This document shows, piece by piece, positions 16,894 to 25,800 of a DNA stretch of 64,000 bases. Numbering within the stretch: the stretch's first letter is position 1; each line of letters opens with the position of its first letter. The stretch comes from JBBQKQ01 sp043719155 (GTDB lineage Bacteria; Patescibacteriota; Minisyncoccia; Phycocordibacterales; UBA5272): positions 1 through 64,000 of the forward strand of contig JAYSUJ010000024.1 of NCBI GenBank assembly GCA_043719155.1, read 5' to 3'. The notes beneath the pieces are model-generated. The model was given only the letters and a program-made list of their open reading frames with translations, had not been told where the DNA came from and ran no database searches. Position numbers and translations under genes: made by a program.

Positions 16894-17889
16894 ATGTCCC
16901 AAAAAACTAATAGTTCTGTAATTTACGCCTTTTCCGGTAATTTATTCATAACTTTTTTGAAAACTTTAGGCTTCTTCATTTCTCTTTCTCCGTCACTCTT
17001 TAGTGAAGCTATTCACTCTCTGGCCGACACTGCCAACCAAGGTTTGTTATGGATAGGAGCAAAACGTTCCAGAAAAAAAGCTGACCTCAAACATGTTTAT
17101 GGTTATGGTGCTGAGAAATTTTTCTGGGCTACAGTTTCAGCTTGTGGCATTTTCTTTTTGGGAGCAGGCATAACCATTTACCATGGTGTAGAATCTTTTT
17201 TACACCCAACAAGCTCAACCACATCAGCTTGGGTTTACATAATTTTATTTGTTTCGTTTGTCGTAGAAGCCTTCACGCTTTATAAAGCCTATCAAGAAAT
17301 ATCTCAAGTTGGTGAAGATACTTTTCTAGAAAATTTAAAATACGCAGACCCTATTTCTATAGCTGTTTTTTACGAAGACACAGTTGCGGTACTGGGTATT
17401 ATCGTAGCAACACTGTCAATTTACCTAGCTAAAATTACAGGTAATCACTTATTTGATGCATTTGGGTCTATCATTATCGGTTGTCTTTTAGCCATAGTTG
17501 CGGTTTTACTTTTAAACATGAATCGTCAATATCTACTTGGTCGTTCTGCTCCAACAGAAATTGAAGAAGGCATAAAAAAACTTTTACTTTCTGATAAACA
17601 TGTAGAAAAAGTTTTAGATTTTAAATCTGAAGTTTTAGATATTGGAAAATATTTAATCAAGTGCGAAATAGAATTCAACGGCTATGCACTTGTTGGAGAA
17701 ATATTTAAAACTGAGGACATGGAAGAAATATTTGAAGACGTGAAAGATGACTTCCAAGAATTCCAAAAATTTGTTATTTACCAAACAAATCAAGTTCCTA
17801 GAATGGTAGGCAGAGTTATAGATGCATTAGAAAAAGAAATTAAACACAAATTTCCAAGTGTAGAACATATAGATTTAGAAATTAATTAG
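16894..17889 (+). CDS. Cation diffusion facilitator (SLC30A9-like)
   Basis: About 331 residues from the ATG at 16894. It has six membrane segments; the metal site on helix 2 is HSLAD in SEAIHSLADTANQ and the second site on helix 5 is DPISIAVFYEDTVAVLG, close to the ZnT9-like group. A cytoplasmic domain with LLLSDKHVEKVLDFKSEVLD follows. It probably exports zinc or another divalent metal in exchange for protons. TATAAT lies about 17 nt upstream. A longer start at 16864 adds ten residues and is less likely. Confidence 0.9.
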   Translation: MSQKTNSSVIYAFSGNLFITFLKTLGFFISLSPSLFSEAIHSLADTANQGLLWIGAKRSRKKADLKHVYGYGAEKFFWATVSACGIFFLGAGITIYHGVESFLHPTSSTTSAWVYIILFVSFVVEAFTLYKAYQEISQVGEDTFLENLKYADPISIAVFYEDTVAVLGIIVATLSIYLAKITGNHLFDAFGSIIIGCLLAIVAVLLLNMNRQYLLGRSAPTEIEEGIKKLLLSDKHVEKVLDFKSEVLDIGKYLIKCEIEFNGYALVGEIFKTEDMEEIFEDVKDDFQEFQKFVIYQTNQVPRMVGRVIDALEKEIKHKFPSVEHIDLEIN

Positions 17890-17903
17890 CATATACTCTA
17901 CAT

Positions 17904-17966
17904 ATGTCAGAAAAAATTATCTGGACCCCAGAGGAAGAGGAGCTTATATTGAAAACCTATCTATAA
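17904..17966 (+). pseudogene. 20-residue SANT-like fragment
   Basis: A short frame MSEKIIWTPEEEELILKTYL then stop, directly after the CDF gene. WTPEEEELI resembles the start of SANT/Myb-like or HTH DNA-binding domains, so it may be the remnant of a truncated gene. It could also be a chance frame. Confidence 0.25.
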
Positions 17967-18039
17967 ATTACCCGTCTACTTATATTCCATCATTTAATAT
18001 ATAATCGTATTGTCCAATACGAAACCAATGGAGAGAAAC

Positions 18040-18402
18040 ATGAGTACCATCCAAGCTTTCATTTTCCGCTTACCAGAAGAGGTTGAGGAAAGACTGAATA
18101 CTGCCCTTCTGATTTGTGGAATTGCTGTAGATGAAAAACATAGACATGGAACTGGCCCACTTCACAGTGAAATTCCAGTTTCCAGCAGCTTTGTAACCGA
18201 ACTATATCCAAAATCCAAGAACGGAAAGTTTAGTTCCCTGGTTCTAGTGGCAACAGTTGATGATTTGGAAAAAACAAAAACACTACTTGATCAAGCCTGT
18301 CTTTCACCCAAAAGTGAAGCATTGTACTTGCTTCTAGAAATAGAAGAAGAGTATTTGCAACTTCAAATCTGGGATAAGAAAGCTTGGGATAGCTTCAAAT
18401 AA
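18040..18402 (+). CDS. Small hypothetical protein with Shine-Dalgarno start
   Basis: 120 residues, MSTIQAFIFRLPEEVEERLNTALL onward, with an alpha/beta look and no membrane segment. The ATG at 18040 is chosen because GGAGAG lies just upstream; a longer frame from 18010 lacks that support. A TATAAT near 18000 gives a leader of roughly 30-40 nt. A terminator follows. No family recognised. It is the last chromosomal gene before the integrated element, so it was next to tRNA-His before integration. Confidence 0.7.
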   Translation: MSTIQAFIFRLPEEVEERLNTALLICGIAVDEKHRHGTGPLHSEIPVSSSFVTELYPKSKNGKFSSLVLVATVDDLEKTKTLLDQACLSPKSEALYLLLEIEEEYLQLQIWDKKAWDSFK

Positions 18403-18407
18403 CCTAG

Positions 18408-18441
18408 AACTGTTGACGTTCATAGCGTCAGCAGTTTTTTC
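18408..18441 (+). terminator. Terminator of the 120-residue gene
   Basis: AACTGTTGACG and CGTCAGCAGTT form a stem around TTCATAG, followed by six T. Confidence 0.85.
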
Positions 18442-18451
18442 TTTAATTTAC

Positions 18452-18473
18452 TTGGGGTGCCCAATGGGAATTG
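18452..18473 (+). repeat. Left attachment site (partial tRNA-His 3' end)
   Basis: The 22 bp are identical to 36819-36840, starting TTGGGGTGCCC and ending GGGAATTG. They match the acceptor and T-arm of tRNA-His, including the encoded CCA. Identity stops abruptly on both sides. Confidence 0.9.
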
Positions 18474-18866
18474 GTCACGCATAAAATTTGTATTCACAAT
18501 TTTTTGCGCTACCCCGACTCACTCGTTTCGGCTCGCTTTGCTCACATCGAAACTTCGCTCCGTCTTTCAATTCCCCTAAAACATACAAACAATTTTAAAA
18601 CCCCACAAAGGGGGTCTTAAAATTGTCTGGGTATCTAACGGTCCAGGAAATGAACACCCTTATATTGGATTTCAACCGTATAGGGACTATATTATCTGGT
18701 ATTTTTCAGAAAAGTAACAGTAGCAAACTTCAATAATGACCACTAATCTAAAATTGATTGTTGAGTCTTTTGGAATTAACGATTTCTCCGGTTTTTAACT
18801 TTAATTTTTTGTATTTTTCTTTCGTAAACTACATCTTATTTTCAATTAGATTTGTTGTTCTTTGGA
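18474..18866. other. Left-end noncoding region of the element
   Basis: About 390 bp without a supported gene. A locally GC-richer patch (about 18505-18575) has repeated CTCG/CGCT words. A perfect hairpin, ACAATTTTAA with TTAAAATTGT (18589-18626) enclosing CCCC/GGGG, looks like a bidirectional terminator. A further stem of CCCTTATA and TATAGGG type lies near 18656-18684. This end would join the recombinase gene in the circular form. Confidence 0.5.
18589..18626. terminator. Bidirectional terminator-like hairpin
   Basis: Ten-bp perfect outer stem with A/T runs on both sides and an inner CCCC/GGGG stem. It could end the minus-strand toxin and immunity transcript. Confidence 0.7.
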
Positions 18867-19295
18867 TTATTTCAGCGACTCTTCAAAATTAGTTTTAATT
18901 TCTGGGTTAACTTTTCTCAATTCCAAAATAAAACCTTTCAAGTCTGAATCGACTAGAAAAAATGGATATATATCATATAAAAACCTACTGCCATCTTTTT
19001 TTCTCACTTCTATATCCTCTTTGAACAGAGCAGGTCTTTTTACAACCAATGATATATCTTGAATATTTATATTTCTCTTGAAGAAGACATAATCTCGTAT
19101 CAAAAAGTTACTACTAATAATTAACTTTATTTGATTAAAGTATAAATACAAGATTACAAATAATGCGATAAAATACAGTATGTTTGTATAGTCTACATCT
19201 GCACCAAAGAAAAAAGAAATTAAAGCGGGAAAGCAGACTATTGTGAATAGAACCATAAGTCTAATAATTAAAAAATTAAGTTTGTATACTTTCAT
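18867..19295 (-). CDS. Small membrane protein with PH-like domain (candidate immunity, second)
   Basis: 142 residues. Two hydrophobic segments near the N-terminus (LIIRLMVLFTIVCFPALISFFFG and ILYFIALFVILYLYF) are followed by a beta-rich part LIISSNFLIRDYVFFKRNINIQDISLVVKR and the ending FILELRKVNPEIKTNFEESL. The plan matches the neighbour at 19350 (the endings LRKVNPEIKTN and LKKYNPDIKIN correspond), so they are paralogues. bPH-type domain is an inference. Placement directly after a giant RHS gene suggests an immunity role by analogy with polymorphic toxin loci. It could also be an ordinary membrane protein. Confidence 0.55.
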   Translation of the reverse strand: MKVYKLNFLIIRLMVLFTIVCFPALISFFFGADVDYTNILYFIALFVILYLYFNQIKLIISSNFLIRDYVFFKRNINIQDISLVVKRPALFKEDIEVRKKDGSRFLYDIYPFFLVDSDLKGFILELRKVNPEIKTNFEESLK

Positions 19296-19349
19296 ATTAT
19301 TTATTTAAGAAGTTATTAGACTCTACCCAATACAACACATTTGGATTAC

Positions 19350-19811
19350 CTACCATATCATATACTTTGCAACCCAAGAACCCCAATTTACGTTAATTTT
19401 AATGTCTGGATTATATTTTTTGAGTTCTTCAACAAATTCCAGGAATTCATTTTTTGAAGAAAAATAATTTGAGATTTGAGGAATTAGTATTTTTCCATTT
19501 TTATCAACTAGATTTAGAAATACAATTACTGGCAGGACTTTAATTTCAAAAGAGCCAATGTCTATTACTTCGACCAACCTATCCTTAAATCCCTTTTTCT
19601 TATAAATTATCAATCTATTTTCAATATCAAATTGTAGGAAACTAAACTTTTGAATTACCCAAGTTAGTGACACTATAAACAAAAAGAAGCCCGAGAAATA
19701 TTCAACGGCACTCTGAGATATACTTAACATCCAAATTGAAAATATAAAACAAAGAAGATACAATGCCACAACTGAAAGCCTAATGGAAAACTTATTATTA
19801 AGTACCTTCAT
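19350..19811 (-). CDS. Small membrane protein with PH-like domain (candidate immunity, first)
   Basis: 153 residues. Two membrane segments (LSVVALYLLCFIFSIWMLSI and YFSGFFLFIVSLTWVIQKF) precede a beta-rich domain FDIENRLIIYKKKGFKDRLVEVIDIGSFEIKV and the shared tail LKKYNPDIKINVNWGSW. It starts 2 bp after the stop of the RHS gene, so it belongs to the same transcript. Tight coupling, small size and a diverged duplicate next to it fit an immunity gene for the RHS C-terminal domain; this is inferred, not shown. Confidence 0.6.
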   Translation of the reverse strand: MKVLNNKFSIRLSVVALYLLCFIFSIWMLSISQSAVEYFSGFFLFIVSLTWVIQKFSFLQFDIENRLIIYKKKGFKDRLVEVIDIGSFEIKVLPVIVFLNLVDKNGKILIPQISNYFSSKNEFLEFVEELKKYNPDIKINVNWGSWVAKYMIW

Positions 19812-19813
19812 AA

Positions 19814-22800
19814 TTATTTTTTATTTGATTTAATTTCTTGTATTTGAAATAATCCCCAGTCTAAATAATTAACACTTCCTACATTTGTAATCTGGTTTGT
19901 TTTAATATTGTTTCCATTAAAGTAATTGTTCATTATTAGTCCAGGAATATTTTGTATTGTCTCTTTTCTAATTTCATTTTGTGTTGCTACGCTTGTGATT
20001 TGCGAAATTAATTTTTCTGCTGGTCTTCCTAGGGTTGGTCCAATTAATTTACCAGCAACTGCACCACCAAATGCTGTTGCAAAAGCATCGGTGGTAATAC
20101 TATTAGTAGAAATATTTTTATCTAATAGTGAATTTCCAACAGTTGAATCTATAACAGCACTGCCAACTCCTCCACCAACTGAACCAACAATTAACACTCC
20201 AGTTGCACCAAGTCCAGCCGCAGTAGCACCAGCCGCAGTAGCCGCTGCTGCACCAACTACAGCCACCCCTTTCCCCCCAGAATACATATAATCACCAAAT
20301 GTAGACAAACTTCCATTTTGATAATCATTAATTCCTTGCACTGCAACACCTCCAATAAATCCAATTCCAACCCCAATACACATTGGGCATTTACCATCAG
20401 GGTCATATTTATGAATTGGGTCATTTACTGCATAAGAATACCCATTTTGAAGTTGGGGATTTTCAAGAAATATTTTTTTGTCTTCTCCCTCATAATTCTT
20501 TGGGTCAGGAGAAATAAAGATTCCATAATTACTAGAATTATAACGAGCATTCATATAAATCAAATTATTTTCTTTGTCCATTTGTTGATTAGTATACCCT
20601 CTATTCCCATTCGTCACACCTTGTTTTTCAACATTCCCAAAGGCTTTGTAAGAGGACGTTGATATTTCTGTTCCAATAGTGAAATCTAAAATCTTTTCAA
20701 TACTGTTCAAATGGTCCGTCACAATAGTTTGTATGGCGAGAGTGGAAGTGGGAGTGTAAATAGTTGAGGTAGAAGTTACAATAGTTGGAACAGAAGTGGT
20801 GGAGGTAATCCAAGATACTGTAGTAGTGGATACATTTACATTGGTAGTGGTAGTTGCATATTTTAGATTCTTTAGAGTGAATAAGTAGGAATCTAAAATG
20901 TAATAGTTATCTATGCTTGGAGTAGAGGTAGCAATACTGGAATTAATGGAGAGGGTAATGTCAGGAGTTTTAGGAAGTAAAATAATTTGAGTAGACTGAT
21001 TAAAGTATTTCATTGTGCCACTGGCAGTACCACCTATGGTAAATGTAATTCCTTTACTAATTACTCCAGTTCCCTCGGTGATACTAGTAGTGTAAGATTT
21101 GTTGTTCTTGGCTCCGGCGAAGTAGAGGGTTAGGGTTTGGGTGGCGGTGGTTAGGCCTGTTAATTTAATAATATGATTTGAAGAAGTTGCACCGTTTTTA
21201 CCTACGAAGTAATTTATTGTATTTGGCGTAATGGTAGCCGAAGACATTATCATAGAAGTGGTGCCAATACCCTTAAACTCGTCCCATTGTAGAGAGTTAA
21301 TAGTAGTTTCTCGTAAACCTACCCACAATGATTTAGATACTGTAGAAGTGGATACTTTGTAGGTGGGAACCGTAATTGTTGCAGTTGTGTAAACCGCTGT
21401 GGTTGTGGCTACTTGAATGTATTGAGTAGAAGTGGAAACTGTTTGCGAAATAATATCTTTCCAAATTCTGTCTATGTTTAATATCGGTTTATTTCCTAAA
21501 GTTATTTGATAACTTGTGGTTGAACCGGTGTTTTGGATAGATTGGTTTGGGGTGAATAATCTACTTTTAATTGTGGAACTAGAAGTGGTAGCAGTTATTT
21601 GGTTATTGTTAATCACAAAACTCAAAACCCTATTTCCCTCTGTGTCATAATAGTATTTGGAAGTAGTAGAAATATTCCCATTTACTTTTTTAATCTCTTT
21701 TACTCTGTCCAAATTATTCCACACAAAGTCACCAAGCATTGTAGAACTTGCCAATCTCCCTTTGTTATCCCAGTTTAAATTATCACTAATATTTTCTTTT
21801 GCAACTTTACTTGGTGTGTGTGCTAGAGTATTTGCATACTCATAGTTATTTCCAGTATTAGACAATATTTTCCCAGTTGGTGAATAACTAAAAGTTTCCT
21901 CTACTTTTTTCATAACTTTATCTTCTTTCTCTACTTGAGTTAATCGAGATAATTCGTCATAAGTATAAATTGTATTTTCAAAACGATTATCTTCATCACG
22001 CAAAATACTTTTAATACGAGAAAGTGTGTCATAAGAGTAAGAAGTATTTTGTGGAGATTTGAAGTCACCAGTAGTGAACATATTAATTGTTCCATCTTTA
22101 AGTAGATAATAATACTTGGCATTTTTCTTCAATTTATTTCCAACATATCTAATTTCTTTTTGATTTACAGTAAATGTATCTATGGTTGTGGAAGCAATAT
22201 TAGAAGATGCCGCGATATTGATTTGTCCAAAGTTTGAAGAGTTGGAAACATTGAATATCGGGTCTGGACAATTTACTGAACCTAAATCTGTATTGGTAAT
22301 TGATTTACAGAATACAGTGTTGGTATTTCTATCTAACTTGTCACTTGTTTTGTAACTACTTGTTGCATACTCTGACCAGTCACCATTTATGTCACGACTA
22401 CGAGTAAAGATTTCATAATCTGTGTTGTAAGAGAATGGAAACTTATCTACTAAGTATGAGGTAGAGGCAATGGAAGTGGTTGCCACAGTTTCTAATTGAA
22501 TGAAGTTAGAGGTTGAAGTTGAATTAGTTTTAGCCCGCAAGTAAACTTCATTTTCTATGATTGCATCTTTTTCAATGTCAGTATTTGCAACTGAAATATT
22601 GGCAACTAATCCTTGCCCCTGTTTATTTATAACCAAACTTGAAATAACTGGCTTGGTATTCGAGGCATTGTATTGAAGAGTTAAACCGGCGTGTATTTTG
22701 TAAGCGTTCTCTGCTCCCGTATCACTTCGGTAATACAACTCTTGAAAATTGTGTGAGAAAGACAATGTGTTTTTAAGTTCTGGAGTTGAAGTCGCCAAAG

Positions 22801-25800
22801 TTATTTGTGCATTGGTTGCAGAGTGACCTGTCAAGATACACACTCCAATGTATGCCCCTGTTCCATTTACATAATCTGCTAAATAATTATTATTTACGTC
22901 CACTTTTAACCAAGTATTAGTAGCAATAGTGTTAAAGAATATTTTATCAGAGTAGGCAGTACCAGTGGCACATTGGTTATATGTCTGTCCACTGTCTGGC
23001 CATACTGGAACTCCCATACTTCCGTTTCTTTTAAAGAGTTGAATGTAACTGTTTTCATCGTTTATTTGATTAACTTTTTCTTTAACAAAGAAATTGTAAT
23101 AGGCGTCAACTAAAGATGAGGTAGCAAGACCAGAACTTTTGTTGGTTGAAAATACTAGACCAGAGTCCAAAGTATTTAATGTTAAATTAGCGGGTATTAC
23201 TATTTCTTCTCCAATAGGATTAGTTGTTCCAAAGAATTGTAGCAAATCAAGTGAAGTATCTCTATCTTGTCTACGCATATAGGTAGTATTTCTAATAGCA
23301 TCGATAAAACTTTGGGCTGGTGAACTTGGATATAGTATATACCCACCGATGTTAATTCCATTACTTTGAATTGTTCCGTAATAACTTTCTACCCCTTGTC
23401 TTGCTCTTACTTGGGTTATTTTTATCGCATTAGCATAGGGGTGTAAAGTTTTTACTACTGATACATTGGTATATGGGTTTGTTGAATAAATATACTCCCC
23501 ACTTGTTTTACTTACTTGTATTAAGTTTTCACCAGGTAAACCTTTTTCTCTAACTACCGATGCCGTAGATGTTGCAATATTGGTTGGCAACCCTACATAG
23601 TTTATATTTCCAAAGTCATAGGAGTTTTTACCCCCTATAAATGAAATTGTGTTGGAAATACGATTTAGATTTTTATCGTCATAAGTATTTTGAGTTCGAA
23701 GTATTCCTCTGTCATAAGCAACAATTTGACCCAGCACATTGTATTCTGGGTTTTCAAATACTTTAGTAGTAGTTGAATAAAAATCACCAAAGAAAATAGA
23801 TTTTATTTTTCCTTTTGCTAATTCATTAGTTGTAGTCGATACCCCGTCACCAGTGGTGATAATATTTCCCAGTAAATCATAGACAAAATATTGGGTTGAT
23901 TTTGGTGACCAGATACTATTGTTGGTAACAGTTTCAATCTTATCAACTTCACCACTTCCGTTGTATGAATATTTTTTAACAATTCCGTCAGATGAACTTG
24001 CCACACATAATTTACCTAATCCGTTTGTACAAGAGTCGTAAATATATTCATTCAGCAAGTTATTTGTAACAATAATAGTAGTCGTAGCCACTGTTGAAGT
24101 TCCAATAATTATGTAAGTGGTAGTTGCAAAAGAAACAACTTCTGTATCAGTTGCTTTTCTACCAAGTAAGTCAAATGTAGTTTTAACTTTGTCCCCATTT
24201 GTAAATATACTTTCCACAAAGTCGTTAATTTCTCCATAACTGGTATTGGTATATGATGTAGATGTCCCTTTATTAGTTAACTCGTCATAAATTTTTCTGT
24301 TAGAGAAATCATAGCCAATATTTCTAATTGCATTTTCAGAATCTAGTATATTTACTAGATTCCCTAAAATATCATAGGTATATTTAGTGTTGTAAACTAC
24401 TCCACTGTTATTTTCCACCACTTCTTTTATCAGTCCGTCTTTGTCATACACAAACCCTGTTTGATGATTGTTTTTATCAAACACGATTTTACTTCTAGCC
24501 CCATAATTTGCTTTGTCTGTTCCAAGCACGGTTTTAGTTTCTATCACTCTTCCAAAACTATCACGCACATAAGTCTTGTAATTGTAAACTGGTAAAGTTA
24601 TTCCGTCACTTCTCCCAAGTGTGTAAGTAGTGTAAGGTAAACTTTCTTTAACAACATTCCCAACTTCGTCGTAGAAAGTGTCAGATGTAGAGTAATTGTT
24701 ATTTACAGTTTCTGTTTTTGTTTTGATTACTTTCCCAAAGCCGTCAAAGTAGAACACTGAACTTAAAGTATCAGTTGCAGTAAAAAACTTTTTAACTGTT
24801 ACATCTGGGAAATTAGCATCACTGTAAACTCTTTCCTCTAACAAATTGTTATTTTTCCAAGTTTTAACAGTCCTACCAAAGCCGTCATACTCCACTCTGT
24901 TTTCCAAATTATTTTGGTCAACACTACGCTTTACTTTACTTGTATTGTAATCGTAAACAAAAGTATTTATTTGTCCTAAAGCATTAGTAGTTTTGATTGG
25001 GAATAACTTTTGCGTGTCATATTCAATAGTTGTGGTTGCACCTCTACTGTTCACTGTCAGTGTCGGCAACCCGAACACTATATCGTAAACAGTTTTTTCA
25101 CTTTGCTTGGTCGTTGTTCCAGTGTAAGTATCTTTTTGAGTAAGTAGTCCACTTGAAATGGTAGAATCTAAATTATTGTCATAGAAATAATTTTCTTTTG
25201 CAAGTAAGTTACCATTTACATCTTTCAAAGTTTTAGAAGTGGGTAAATACTTTTTAGTTTGGGTTTGGGAATTGTTGTAAGATATTTCCAAAACTTTTGT
25301 GTCAGCAATATTTGTATCTGTAATTGTTTGTGAAGAAGTTGTCACATCTCCATAACTAATTTCCTTTACCTTATTTAAGTTATTATCAAACATATATTCA
25401 CTTGCAGTCGTAAATACAGCCCCATTATTTTGGTCCACTACAGACGTATTATTTCTAACTGGAACAATTGCTGTTGAAGAAGCAGTCAGGGGGTTAAAGA
25501 TTTCAGAGTATGAAATCAAATCTCTTTTTTCTAAAGAATTATTTTTGTTAAAAGTTTCTTGTTTGTAAAGTTTTCCTGTCTTACTTGCACTATCTTTTAT
25601 CTCATCTACACTGTCACCGTTTCCTTGGTGATAGTAAGAGATTGTTTTCAACGAGTTGACCTCTATTGTAGTAACTTTTCCAAATCCAGCAAGGGTATTT
25701 TCGAAGTTCCCCTCACGAATTATGGAGGCATCTTCATAAATATATTCACGAGCGGAAATCATTCCAGTTCCGTCCTTACTAATTTCTTTTTTGAGTGTCC

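Noticed and set aside
18640..18690. Possible tRNA (T-arm-like GGTTGAAATCC on the minus strand)
   Set aside because: No matching acceptor, D-arm or anticodon arm could be formed.
20700..22000. Repeated GTAGAAGTGG-like words that could suggest a repeat array or CRISPR
   Set aside because: They are Ser/Thr-rich codon repeats within the RHS reading frame, with irregular spacing and no spacers.
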